From NCBI GenBank assembly GCA_041484845.1, contig JBGPIK010000002.1, positions 1-58,313 on the forward strand: a stretch of DNA of 58,313 nucleotides, read 5' to 3'. Positions 50,844-58,313 of the stretch are shown one piece after another. The translations under genes and the position numbers were made by a program. Source of the stretch: JBGPIK01 sp041484845 (lineage in GTDB: Bacteria; Desulfobacterota; Binatia; UBA9968). A model generated the notes under the pieces. It worked only from the letters and a program-made list of their open reading frames with translations, had not been told where the DNA came from and did not search any database. Numbering within the stretch: the first letter of the stretch is position 1; each line of letters begins with the position of its first letter.

Positions 50844-52601
50844 ATGAAAAAGACATTGTTTAACTTCGCGGGATTGAGCTTCCTGCTAGGCGTTTTTGTT
50901 CTTGCCGTCGCTCCGGTGCGCGCGCAGAGCGTCGATGATAAGATCAAAAATCTCGAGCAGGAGCTTTCGCAGCTTAAGTCGCAGCAGATCGAGATGAAGA
51001 AGGATGCAGTAGCGGCTGCAGCCGCGCTGCCGAGTTTTACCTATCGGCCGGGGAGCGGCGTGTTGATCGAGGCGGCGGACAAGGCCTGGTCGCTACGGCT
51101 GTCCCATGAAATCGATTGGCTGATGCCGTTTGAATCGGGTCAGTCTCATTCAGACCGGACCAACGGCGAAGTCATGACCCGCAGGTTCAGACAAGAGTGG
51201 ACGATGTGCGTCGACAACTGCTTTTACGAAGTAGCGTCGCGGTTGGATCTCGATGGTTTCGGCACCAACAGCGCCTTGCAGCGTGCCCAGGGATCAATCC
51301 ATTTTGAGAATTTGAATCCGTGGATGCCGACCCTTTACTTCGGTGCGGACATCGAGATGAACGGCGGCGAAGCGCGCCAGGGCTCGAGCGCTACCGGTTC
51401 ACAGGGCGAATATGATTTGCTCAGCCGCAACAACGGTTTTAACACCGGCCGCACGGGCACGGGCATTGGGCTTCAGTATAACAACATCGATCTCGCCGGG
51501 ATCGGCGTTCCCGGAAAAGCGCGGGCCATGTTTATGGCCGGCAGCATCGGCGCGGCGGACGACGGTACTAGCGTGCCGACGGACAAGAAAAGTTTAGCCG
51601 GTTTTTTCAGCATGTCGCCGTTCAGCGCGGTTAAGAACAAATGGATCAGCGGCTTGACCTTTGAAATCCTGGGCTTCTGGTGTAACACAGACACTCACAC
51701 CGAAGACACGACGACCACGGCTGCCGCTATGGCCGTCAGCAGCACGACGGGTGCGATAACGGCGGGGCGCATTGAGACGACGACGACGACACGAATTCCC
51801 GCCGGCATGTCCGCTTGCCAGAGCTTGAACATTAGAGATCATGGGCCGGGCGGGCGGCAGAGCTTGTTCAACACCGGCGTGCTCGGCGGCGGTGTTAGCC
51901 AGTACATACAGCCGGGCTTATTGTGGGAAGTAGGTCCATACCGGTTGCGCGCTATGATGGGCTTTCAGCACTATAGTAACAGCAACAGCCTGGATCAAAT
52001 AGCCGTTAGGCAGCGTTGGCAGGATACCGTCGGCAGCACGACATCGACGGCTTCGACGACGAGCACATTTCTCGGCGATGTGGGCAAAAGGCATGCGCGG
52101 GACTGGCTGATCGGGCACGATCTATTTCTGTGGAGTCCCAAGGGGTTCCTGACCGGATCGTCGAACACACCGGGATCGGTCCTGTTTGGTACTCACTTTG
52201 AGCGCACGGACGTGGGCTGCGATAGCGATTCTGGGATTAGGACATTCCCGGACAACGCGGTTTGTAACCGGATCACGCGGAGCGCCACCACATCGCAATC
52301 GGAATTTTTGCACAGCCGGATTCTGATTCGGGAGTGGGATTTATGGTATTTCATAGCGCCGCGGGCGAGCGTGGGGTTGAACTTCTTGTGGTACGATGCG
52401 AATCACCTGCCGACGGGGTTCAGCTCAGGCGGCGGTATTACGAACGATGTGCAGAAGCAGCTGGGCGCCACGGGGAGCTGTAGGAACTCGGCTCACAACA
52501 ACGGGCTTGATAGCCCCGGTGCGGGGTCGTGGGTTCCCGACCAATTAGGTTGCGGTGGAAACTGGGTAGATGTGTGGTTGAGACTGAGGTGGAGCTTCTA
52601 G
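50844..52601 (+). CDS. Large outer-membrane porin with N-terminal coiled coil
   Basis: The 585-residue protein has a signal peptide (about 1-24, ending VRAQ), a coiled-coil stretch (IKNLEQELSQLKSQQIEMKK, about 31-50) as in SLH-less trimeric porins, then a barrel ending in Phe (WLRLRWSF). Long loops are Thr-rich (TEDTTTTAAAMAV; TTSTASTTST) and contain Cys pairs (CVDNC; two far-spaced pairs near 460 and 555). AAGGAGG lies before the ATG at 50844; an in-frame TTG earlier lacks a site. The transported solute is unknown. Confidence 0.78.
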   Translation: MKKTLFNFAGLSFLLGVFVLAVAPVRAQSVDDKIKNLEQELSQLKSQQIEMKKDAVAAAAALPSFTYRPGSGVLIEAADKAWSLRLSHEIDWLMPFESGQSHSDRTNGEVMTRRFRQEWTMCVDNCFYEVASRLDLDGFGTNSALQRAQGSIHFENLNPWMPTLYFGADIEMNGGEARQGSSATGSQGEYDLLSRNNGFNTGRTGTGIGLQYNNIDLAGIGVPGKARAMFMAGSIGAADDGTSVPTDKKSLAGFFSMSPFSAVKNKWISGLTFEILGFWCNTDTHTEDTTTTAAAMAVSSTTGAITAGRIETTTTTRIPAGMSACQSLNIRDHGPGGRQSLFNTGVLGGGVSQYIQPGLLWEVGPYRLRAMMGFQHYSNSNSLDQIAVRQRWQDTVGSTTSTASTTSTFLGDVGKRHARDWLIGHDLFLWSPKGFLTGSSNTPGSVLFGTHFERTDVGCDSDSGIRTFPDNAVCNRITRSATTSQSEFLHSRILIREWDLWYFIAPRASVGLNFLWYDANHLPTGFSSGGGITNDVQKQLGATGSCRNSAHNNGLDSPGAGSWVPDQLGCGGNWVDVWLRLRWSF

Positions 52602-52624
52602 CGGAAGCTACGCTGGAAGAAGAC

Positions 52625-52657
52625 AAAAGGGGAGCCATCCGGCTCCCCTTTTTTTTT
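52625..52657 (+). terminator. Strong intrinsic terminator after the porin gene
   Basis: AAAAGGGGAGCC-ATCC-GGCTCCCCTTTT forms a 12-bp stem with a tetraloop, followed by more T residues. It lies 23 bases past the porin stop. Confidence 0.92.
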
Positions 52658-52733
52658 GCTCCAGAGCTTGTATATTATCGCGTATAAATTTAGCTTAAAA
52701 AAAATTTCAGGCTGGAGTTGCAATAAACAAAGT

Positions 52734-53348
52734 ATGAAAACCTTGCGAACCTACCCTTTGTCAATTTTCTCGTTGGCTCTCGTTATGGGATTGACCGCTT
52801 GTCTCAACTCAATACCGAGATTCGGCACCGGCGGCCAGTATGAAGCGGGCAAAGAAGAGTTTATGAGAGGGAAGGGCGGAGACATGGACAAGGCAATTCC
52901 GGCTCTGGAGGCGGTCGTACGTGAGAATCCCACTTATCGAGATAGTCTGACGCTTCTGGGCCGGGCCTACTACCGTAAGACGCGCTACCCGGATGCAGCC
53001 GCGATTTTGCAGCGCGCGGTGGTGGTGCAAAAAGACGACGGAATCGCCTGGATCGTCCTCGGAGCCGCGCAGCTGCGCTTAAACCAGAATGAGCAGGGGC
53101 TTCAGGCGATGAAGGGAGGAATCAGTTTGCTCAGCCGGGCTTCCGTCAATGGATATCACAATTTTCCGCTATGGGATACTAGGGGAATAATAAGCGCATC
53201 AATCCGCAGGGCAGCATTCCTGTTGACCAAAGAAGGGGACAACAAAGAAGAGTTGCTAAACGAGGTTAACACGCTTCTCAGCAGAATCGACGACGAGGAG
53301 AACTTCCAGCGCATCGATACTCAACGGCGCTATAACCGTGAATATTAA
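52734..53348 (+). CDS. TPR lipoprotein of 204 residues
   Basis: The product has a lipobox (GLTAC, Cys23) and two or three TPR-like repeats, such as MDKAIPALEAVVRENPTYRDSLTLLG and PDAAAILQRAVVVQKDDGIAWIVLG. A GKEEFMRGKGG segment follows the linker. The start is the ATG at 52734 after an AT-rich leader; earlier codons in frame overlap the terminator. The gene converges on two minus-strand paralogous TPR lipoproteins, so the three may work at the same envelope site. Function unknown. Confidence 0.75.
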   Translation: MKTLRTYPLSIFSLALVMGLTACLNSIPRFGTGGQYEAGKEEFMRGKGGDMDKAIPALEAVVRENPTYRDSLTLLGRAYYRKTRYPDAAAILQRAVVVQKDDGIAWIVLGAAQLRLNQNEQGLQAMKGGISLLSRASVNGYHNFPLWDTRGIISASIRRAAFLLTKEGDNKEELLNEVNTLLSRIDDEENFQRIDTQRRYNREY

Positions 53349-53358
53349 AGAATTCGGC

Positions 53359-54036
53359 TCAGCGATGGCTGCCGCCTTCATTGTCGCCGGGTCTGCCTCT
53401 GAAGAACCGTTCTTCCCGGTCCGCGCGATCAATCTCTTCCTCCATGCGCTTGCCGATGCCTTCGCCATCCGCGATCAGTTTCGGCCAGTCCAATTCTCGG
53501 TTGCTTAGGAGAGCGAGATCGGTCCGGATTTGTGAGCGAATCTCCCTTTGCGGGTCCCAAAATTCGCCATAGGAATAACGGTGGGTCTGGGAAACGTCTT
53601 CGAGCCAGTCATGGAGCCCCTTCATGCCGTTTTCAATTTCAGACAATCCGCGCTGACGATCACCGTCTCGGGCGAGCGTCAGGCCCAAATACAGCTTGGC
53701 CAGGTAGTCGTCGCTGTGACGGCTGCTGGCGTTTTCCAACGCCCGACGTGCCTCCGGCAAATTTTGCGTTTCATAACTTGCCCGGCCCACGTAAGTCCAC
53801 ACGCCTTCTTTAAAGACAGTAAACCCGGTAACGTAGTCGGGATTCAATTCCGCAGCCCGGCGGAAATGCACGAGCGCGTCTTCGGGTCGCCCGGCAAAAA
53901 GATCGGCGCGTCCCGATTGAACCTCTCCTCCGCTCTGTACAATTGCGCAGCCGTCGATCAGAAGAAAAAGACCTAAAACGCTCCAACGGATAGAACTATT
54001 TTTCGTGAGCCGATTAAAAGCCCTGCGCGGTTTCAT
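53359..54036 (-). CDS. TPR lipoprotein of 225 residues, tandem paralogue A
   Basis: The product has a lipobox (LLIDGC, Cys30) and TPR repeats: LFAGRPEDALVHFRRAAELNPDYVTG, YVGRASYETQNLPEARRALENASS and AKLYLGLTLARDGDRQRGLSEIENG. The C-terminal part WDPQREIRSQIRTDLALLSNRELDWPKLIADGE ends in an acidic-basic EIDRADREERFFRGRPGD stretch. It closely matches the next gene upstream, so the pair arose by duplication. GGAGG lies five bases before the ATG at 54036. Confidence 0.78.
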   Translation of the reverse strand: MKPRRAFNRLTKNSSIRWSVLGLFLLIDGCAIVQSGGEVQSGRADLFAGRPEDALVHFRRAAELNPDYVTGFTVFKEGVWTYVGRASYETQNLPEARRALENASSRHSDDYLAKLYLGLTLARDGDRQRGLSEIENGMKGLHDWLEDVSQTHRYSYGEFWDPQREIRSQIRTDLALLSNRELDWPKLIADGEGIGKRMEEEIDRADREERFFRGRPGDNEGGSHR

Positions 54037-54067
54037 AGATCCTCCAATTCCGAATGAGCGTAACGAC

Positions 54068-54706
54068 TCAAGGCTCAGAGCCGCCGCCGTCGCCTTGGCG
54101 AGAACGCTCAAAAACTTCTTCACGGAGAGCCCGATCTATTTCCTCTTCCATGCTCCTGCCAACCCAATCGCCGCTCTGCAAAACTTTTGGCCAATCGATT
54201 TCCGGTCGAGAAAGCATCGCAAGGGTTGTCTGGATTTCCGAGCGGATTTCTGCTTGCGGATCCCAAAACCTGCCGGTGGAAAATGTCTGAGTTTGAGTGG
54301 TGTTTTGAAGCCAGTCGTAAATTCCTTTGATTCCGCCGCTAATTTCTTGCCGCGATCGCTCGCGATCTCCCTCGCGAGCCAACGTAAGACCAAGATAAAG
54401 TCTGGCCGTCGTGTCGTTGCTATAGACTGAAAGGGCGCGCTCCAACGCCTGCCGCGCGTCGGACAATCGTCCGCTGGCGTAGTCGGCCCGGCCGACGTAG
54501 CTCCAAATACCCTGGGGTACGCCGCTGTAGTTTATGTATCCGGGATCAATCCCGGCGGCATTGCGAAAATAGGTTTGCGCGGCCTCGTAACGACCCGTGA
54601 GGTAAGCCTGCCTGCCTGATTGGAAATCTTGAGACGCCTGAAAGCCGGCACAGCCAACGCAAAGGAAAATAATCGGCAAGAAGAGCCCCAAGTAGATCTT
54701 ATTCAT
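54068..54706 (-). CDS. TPR lipoprotein of 212 residues, tandem paralogue B
   Basis: The product has a lipobox (LCVGC, Cys19) and the same layout as paralogue A: YLTGRYEAAQTYFRNAAGIDPGY, YVGRADYASGRLSDARQALERAL, ARLYLGLTLAREGDRERSRQEISGG, then FWDPQAEIRSEIQTTLAMLSRPEIDWPKVL and EEIDRALREEVFERSRQGD. AGGAGG lies seven bases before the ATG. It precedes paralogue A by 31 bases in one transcription unit. Such TPR lipoproteins often scaffold secretion or envelope complexes; here the role is unknown. Confidence 0.78.
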   Translation of the reverse strand: MNKIYLGLFLPIIFLCVGCAGFQASQDFQSGRQAYLTGRYEAAQTYFRNAAGIDPGYINYSGVPQGIWSYVGRADYASGRLSDARQALERALSVYSNDTTARLYLGLTLAREGDRERSRQEISGGIKGIYDWLQNTTQTQTFSTGRFWDPQAEIRSEIQTTLAMLSRPEIDWPKVLQSGDWVGRSMEEEIDRALREEVFERSRQGDGGGSEP

Positions 54707-54776
54707 TGATGCCCTCCTGATTGGCTACTAGCATAATTCTGCACGCAGCGAAAATCAATGCTTGCTGGAACAGTTC

Positions 54777-54935
54777 CTAGCAGGTTGATGAATAACTCTG
54801 TTTGCAGGCTGCTCAAAAAGATCTCAGAGGCGAGGCGCGCGAAAAATCGATGAGCGGAGGCGTACTTAGCCAGTACGTTGTAGCGAGACGATTTCGCGCA
54901 ACGAAGCATATGAGTCTTTTTCAGCAGCCTGCTAG
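54777..54935. mobile_element. MITE-like element of 159 bp with terminal inverted repeats
   Basis: The ends CTAGCAGGTTGATGAAT and the reverse complement of the right end, CTAGCAGGCTGCTGAAA, match closely and continue as related words (AACTC / GACTC). The interior has AGGCGAGGCGCGCGAAAA and CGTACTTAGCCAGTACG words typical of a dispersed repeat type found in deltaproteobacterial and related genomes. No transposase is inside, so it would move in trans. It sits between the TPR paralogue B and acyl-CoA synthetase genes, both minus strand. Confidence 0.75.
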
Positions 54936-54944
54936 AGCCGAAAA

Positions 54945-56525
54945 TCAGGCCTGGGACCTAGCAAGACGGTCGTGCATAACTCTGGTCGGTTGTTTGCTTT
55001 CGTCACGCAAAATGTTCTTTTGGACTTTCGAGCTAGGTGTTTTGGGAAGTTCGGGACGGTACTCGATATAGCGCGGTACTTTAAATGCGGCCATATGTTT
55101 TTTGCAGAAGCCCCATAGGTCCTCAGGCGAGACAGTTTCCGGGGTCGCGGGGGACTTAAGGACGATGTAAGCCTTTACCTCTTCCCCGCGGATCTCATCG
55201 GGCACGGCGATTACCGCTGACTCGGCGACCTGCGGGTGAGAATTGAGCACGCGCTCGACTTCTTCCGAGGAGATGTTTTCATCGCCGCGCCGCACCATGT
55301 CCTTCACCCGGTCAACAAAGTATAGATAGCCATCGTCATCGAGGTAGCCGAGATCGCCGGTGAAAAGCCAGCCGTCCTTCAATGCCTTTGCCGTGGCTTC
55401 GGGATTCTTGTAATAACCCTTCATCACCGTCGGACTTTGCTTGACGATTTCCCCTGGTTTTCCCGGCGGCAGCGCTTTCCCGGACTCATCGAAAATCTGC
55501 AGACGGTGGACTTCCGGCGCCAGCGGCAAGCCGCAACTGCCGAGTTTTTCCCGCGGCATCTGGCGCGGCCCGATCACGCTGAGGATATCTTCGGTTAAAC
55601 TGTAGGAGGGGACCGCAGTGAGATTGAATCGCTCCTCGAAGCGCGCGTGCATCTCCGGCGACAACAGCGCAATCGCCAGGCGCAGCGGATTGTCCCGATC
55701 GTCCGGCTTCTCCGGCAGGGCCAGAAGAATCTGTGGAATGGTTCGCATCAAACTTGAAGTCGTAATACCGTACTCGCGCACCTCATCCCAGAAGCGCGAG
55801 GCGCTGAATTTTTCCGTCAGCACAACACTGCCGCCCACGGACAGCATGCCGATGCACATGTGACAAAGCGCATTGACGTGAAACAGCGGCAGCAAACACA
55901 GCACCCGGTCGCTCTCGTTCCAGCCCAATCCTTCCGCGCGCATGCGCGGTGCGAACGCGTAGGCGTACTGCGACAGCATCACTCCTTTCGGACGGTCCGT
56001 CGTACCCGACGTGTAGGTGATGGAAGCGAGATCTTCCGGGTCAATCTGGATATCGGGAGCGTGATCCGTAACGCCGCTCATGAACTCATCCCACGAGAGG
56101 GCTCCCGAAGCATTGCCGTCACCCGTGACGATCACTATTCCGGCAGCCGGCAATTTTGCACGCACCGAATCGATCAAGGGCAACAGCTCCGGCGACGTGA
56201 TGCAGATCGAGGCCTCAGAATGGTGCAGCACGTACTCCGCCTCTTCTGGCGTATAGGCCGGGTTGAGCGGAACAAATACCGCGCCGATTTTGGTGACGGC
56301 GAAAACCGCAACGAGAAACTCGGCGCAGTTCGACAAAGCAAAAGCAACTTTATCGCCCTTTTTTACGCCGATCCGATTCAGCCCATTGGCGGCGCGATTC
56401 ACTTCGTGCTGGAGCTCCAGATAGGTCCAGCCCCGGTCCTTGAAAATCAATGCGACCTTCTCAGCATGCCGCGCGACTCCATTGTCTAGGAGTTCGCTAA
56501 GAGTTGCCGGAGATGAATGCTTCAT
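54945..56525 (-). CDS. Acyl-CoA synthetase (AMP-forming), class I adenylating enzyme
   Basis: The 526-residue enzyme activates a carboxylic acid with ATP and CoA. The AMP-binding signature YTSGTTDRPKGVMLS is intact, GDLGYLDDDGYLYF and VDRVKDMVRRGDENIS mark the hinge, and the C-terminal Lys region reads LPKTPSSKVQKNIL. The start is uncertain: the ATG at 56525 begins MKHSSPATLSELL, which matches where family proteins start; an upstream ATG at 56567 has no ribosome site. The exact acid (fatty, aromatic or cyclohexane acid) cannot be told. Confidence 0.88.
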   Translation of the reverse strand: MKHSSPATLSELLDNGVARHAEKVALIFKDRGWTYLELQHEVNRAANGLNRIGVKKGDKVAFALSNCAEFLVAVFAVTKIGAVFVPLNPAYTPEEAEYVLHHSEASICITSPELLPLIDSVRAKLPAAGIVIVTGDGNASGALSWDEFMSGVTDHAPDIQIDPEDLASITYTSGTTDRPKGVMLSQYAYAFAPRMRAEGLGWNESDRVLCLLPLFHVNALCHMCIGMLSVGGSVVLTEKFSASRFWDEVREYGITTSSLMRTIPQILLALPEKPDDRDNPLRLAIALLSPEMHARFEERFNLTAVPSYSLTEDILSVIGPRQMPREKLGSCGLPLAPEVHRLQIFDESGKALPPGKPGEIVKQSPTVMKGYYKNPEATAKALKDGWLFTGDLGYLDDDGYLYFVDRVKDMVRRGDENISSEEVERVLNSHPQVAESAVIAVPDEIRGEEVKAYIVLKSPATPETVSPEDLWGFCKKHMAAFKVPRYIEYRPELPKTPSSKVQKNILRDESKQPTRVMHDRLARSQA

Positions 56526-56650
56526 GCCAGGATAACCTTTGCCTCTTTGTGCCGCGTTCGTCCTCATATCATTGGAAATAATATTTGCAACAAACCCCTT
56601 TTGATGTAAGTCGTTCACTTTGAATCGCGAGGTCATTGACGGGCATCAAG

Positions 56651-56720
56651 AAAGATTCCTCGCTCTGCTCGGAATGACAACTTAAGGGGTCTGTCATCCC
56701 GAACGCAGTGAGGGATCTTG
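56651..56720. repeat. Inverted pair of GTCATTCCGAG-type repeats
   Basis: The left copy, read on the minus strand, is GTCATTCCGAGCAGAGCGAG followed by GAATCTTT; the right copy, on the plus strand, is GTCATCCCGAACGCAGTGAG followed by GGATCTTG. They point toward each other around a short spacer. This family is widespread between genes of environmental bacteria. Confidence 0.65.
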
Positions 56721-56743
56721 ATCGAACTGAACCCCTACCCCCT

Positions 56744-56773
56744 TTGACTTTCAATGATCAACCACCGTAGAAT
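56744..56773 (+). promoter_or_regulatory. Sigma-70-type promoter of the DsbA-like selenoprotein gene
   Basis: TTGACT at 56744-56749, an 18-base spacer and TAGAAT at 56768-56773 form a good housekeeping promoter. Transcription would start near 56780, giving a 28-nt leader with the AGGAGG site. Confidence 0.65.
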
Positions 56774-56807
56774 CGACTTATCCCCATAGATTTAAAAGGA
56801 GGCCCCT

Positions 56808-57419
56808 ATGGCAGAGCCGCTCGTGCTCGAAGTTTTCTCCGATTTCGTTTGACCCTGGTGCTACCTCGTCACCGGGCGTGTCGAGAAACTTAAAGCGAAT
56901 TATCCTCTGGCGGTCAAATGGACGCAATTCCCTCTTCATCCGGAAACCCCCGAAGATGGCGCCGAACGGGGCGATGAAATGGTTGCCCGAAATCAGCGCA
57001 TGAAAGTAAACATGGACCGCGAAGGCTTGCCTTATAATGTCCAGCGCCGGTGGTCCTACAACAGCCGGCTTGCTCAGGAGCTGGCGAAATGGGCCGAGAC
57101 CAAAGGTAAAGCGGAACAAATCACGGATGCCCTGTTTCGCGCCTACTTTGTAGACGTTAAAAATATCGGCCGAGCCGAAGTCCTCGCCAAGATCGCCGCG
57201 GAAAACGGCTTACCGGGGGATGAAGCTACGGACGTGCTGTCAAGCCGGAGCTTTAAAGATTTGGTCGATAACGATTGGCGCCGCTGCGCCGCCGTCGGCG
57301 TCAATGCGGTGCCGACATTTCTTGCCGGCCGCTATTTGGTGGTCGGCGCGCAGCCGTACGAAGAGTTGGAGCGGCTCGTTCAGCATGTGATGAATTCGCC
57401 GGAGAACGGATTGGAGTGA
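56808..57419 (+). CDS. DsbA/FrnE-family thiol oxidoreductase, probable selenoprotein (UPWC)
   Basis: Starting at the ATG at 56808 (AGGAGG five bases ahead), the frame reads MAEPLVLEVFSDFV, then TGA at 56850-56852, then PWCYLVTGRVEKLK and on to a full-length end at 57419 (203 residues). The TGA falls exactly where the first Cys of the thioredoxin-fold CPWC motif belongs, so the product reads UPWC (Sec15, Cys18). The cis-Pro AVPTF is near 169 and the helical insertion is intact. A SECIS-like hairpin lies 20 nt downstream. Nonsense mutation or sequencing error is less likely but possible. The last codons come from a dispersed repeat. Confidence 0.8.
56865..56885 (+). promoter_or_regulatory. Candidate bacterial SECIS hairpin
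   Basis: CTCGTCAC (56865-56872) pairs with GTGTCGAG (56878-56885), with one U-U mismatch, around the loop CGGGC. The loop starts 20 nt after the TGA, within the 16-37 nt range of bacterial SECIS elements, and has G as its second base, as the consensus wants. It would direct Sec insertion by SelB. Confidence 0.65.
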
Positions 57420-57512
57420 TGGAGTGGTGGAGTAAGGGGATTGGAGTGGTGGAGTATTGGAGTGATGGAGTAATGCGTAAAACCCAATACTCCAGTACTC
57501 CATTATTCCAAT
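57411..57512. repeat. GGAGT/ACTCC dispersed imperfect palindrome, copy 2
   Basis: Five to six GGAGT words (TTGGAGTGATGGAGTGGTGG onward) are followed by ACCCAATACTCCAGTACTCC and CATTATTCCA, so the element can fold into a long hairpin. It shares ACCCAATACTCCA with copy 1 at 22585-22641. Its first bases supply the last codons and TGA of the selenoprotein gene. Confidence 0.72.
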
Positions 57513-57569
57513 GATCACTAGTTGACAGAACCGATGGAGTTACCGAACAGCTCAAGGGAGGACATCAAA

Positions 57570-58313
57570 TTGCCCTACACCATGATTTCAGCCGATGATC
57601 ACATTGACCTGGGGTATTTGCCCAAAGATTTGTGGACCGAACGCCTGCCCAAATCTTTGCGCGATCGCGCGCCCCACGTCGAGGATAGAGGCGAGAAGGG
57701 TGAGTATTGGGTGTGCGACGGCGAGACCTGGGCGGACTATCGCGGCGAGCGCTGGTTTGCCAAGGCCAATCGCACCCGGTTGGCTCTTGACAGGGGCGGA
57801 GTCGGCGAAGCGCATCGGCCCACGACGCCGGAGAAACGGCTCGCCGATATGGATCGCGACGGAGTCGAGGCATCGCTCATGTTTCCGCCCATTATCGCGA
57901 TGCAAGTGGGCGAGCCCGAGTTGAGAAATGGCTGCGTCCAGGCGTACAACGATTGGGCGCTCGAGTTTGGTAAAACCGCCCCGAAGCGCTTCTTTCCCGT
58001 TGCCATGCTCTCTTCTGTCGACGCCGAAGCCGCTAGAGACGAGGTCATTCGCGTAGCGAAACTGGGCTTTCACGAAGCGAACTTCCTGGTCAACGATGTC
58101 ACGCTCCAGATGAATCTACAGCCATGGGACATCTTCTGGAACGCGGCTGAGGACGCAGGCATCGTTGTGTCTTACCATGTGGGCGGCAGCACTCAGTCGG
58201 GAACCGTGCGGGCGACTATTGACTCGATGAAGCCCGGCGAGCGCCAGGGCGTCTTCGATATGGGCCTTAGCAATGGCGCTACTACATTCTTCAATCCCTT
58301 CGTCAATATGTTC
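57570..58313 (+). CDS. Amidohydrolase family protein (partial)
   Basis: The gene runs off the right edge after 248 codons. The N-terminus reads MISADDHIDLG, the DxH metal-site start of the amidohydrolase 2 (ACMSD-like) TIM barrel; MFPPIIAMQV and RFFPVAMLSSVDAEAARDE follow, then SYHVGG with a later metal His. GGGAGG lies eight bases before the TTG at 57570; an in-frame ATG at 57534 has no site. Relatives decarboxylate or hydrolyse aromatic and cyclic acids, which fits the UbiD and LigAB genes in this window. The substrate is unknown. Confidence 0.85.
   Translation, partial: MPYTMISADDHIDLGYLPKDLWTERLPKSLRDRAPHVEDRGEKGEYWVCDGETWADYRGERWFAKANRTRLALDRGGVGEAHRPTTPEKRLADMDRDGVEASLMFPPIIAMQVGEPELRNGCVQAYNDWALEFGKTAPKRFFPVAMLSSVDAEAARDEVIRVAKLGFHEANFLVNDVTLQMNLQPWDIFWNAAEDAGIVVSYHVGGSTQSGTVRATIDSMKPGERQGVFDMGLSNGATTFFNPFVNMF

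Noticed and set aside
51690..51800. Thr-rich repeats in the porin considered as a microsatellite frameshift site
   Set aside because: The frame is open through it, the tract is irregular, and long Thr-rich loops are plausible in surface regions of porins.
54037..54123. Longer N-terminus for TPR paralogue A, 29 codons upstream
   Set aside because: Those codons overlap the end of paralogue B in another frame, and GGAGG with a lipoprotein signal sets the start at 54036.
56979..57419. Shorter start for the DsbA/FrnE-family gene at an internal ATG
   Set aside because: It would drop the active site and first strand; the real start at 56808 has promoter and AGGAGG, and the TGA matches Sec at the Cys site.

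Overview
The window looks like a chromosomal segment of an uncultured, metabolically versatile Gram-negative bacterium. The Gram-negative reading rests on BamD, Lnt, TolC/RND systems, many lipoproteins with clear lipoboxes, and beta-barrel porins ending in Phe. The mix of NMT1/SsuA-type binding proteins, UbiD decarboxylases, molybdenum hydroxylases, LigAB-type dioxygenase pieces, a DUF1302/DUF1329/MMPL cluster and several REP-like repeat families resembles soil or groundwater deltaproteobacterial or Binatota-like genomes. That placement is inference. I found no rRNA, tRNA, phage, transposase or CRISPR array.

Layout. 1-2949 (minus): a partial thiamine-diphosphate enzyme and an MmgE/PrpD protein. 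2950-4240: a run of very small genes, including a 49-residue classical C2H2 zinc-finger protein behind a near-perfect sigma-54 promoter and a 48-residue membrane peptide. 4357-7104 (plus): LigB-like and LigA-like proteins, an atypical SDR and a small conserved protein. 7150-9048 (minus): LVIVD beta-propeller and endonuclease III. 9673-17154 (minus): a coupled envelope operon, DUF1302 porin, DUF1329, YCF48-like, MMPL/RND, NMT1-type binding protein. 17262-23823 (mostly plus): Lnt, exported methyltransferase, APC permease, cobalamin adenosyltransferase, FabI, rhodanese and MBL hydrolase, closed by a strong terminator.

23912-36824: an SsuABC-type transporter, a DUF1989 protein, then two divergent operons. 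One is UbiD plus a binding protein. The other is a luciferase-like oxidoreductase, UbiD, a three-subunit molybdenum hydroxylase and a TPR lipoprotein. They share a promoter region built on a perfect 12-bp inverted repeat that holds both putative -35 boxes. 36965-46574: CoA-disulfide reductase/rhodanese fusion, a 29-residue membrane peptide behind a second sigma-54 promoter, and a complete TolC/MFP/RND efflux operon plus an extra MFP. 46658-54706: BamD with a long repeat-bearing tail, a glycosyltransferase, a repeat-rich gap, lipoproteins, a large porin and tandem TPR lipoprotein paralogues. 54777-58313: a MITE-like element, an acyl-CoA synthetase, a DsbA/FrnE-family gene whose first active-site Cys codon is TGA, and a partial amidohydrolase.

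The strongest discovery candidate is that last DsbA/FrnE gene (56808-57419). TGA sits exactly at the first Cys of CPWC, giving UPWC. A hairpin 20 nt downstream has the geometry of a bacterial SECIS element, the gene has a good promoter and ribosome site, and the frame continues to full family length. It reads as a selenoprotein rather than a pseudogene. The sigma-54-driven small-protein genes come next. Dispersed palindromic repeats are common in the gaps, and two repeat-like sequences lie in frame inside genes of the molybdenum hydroxylase operon.
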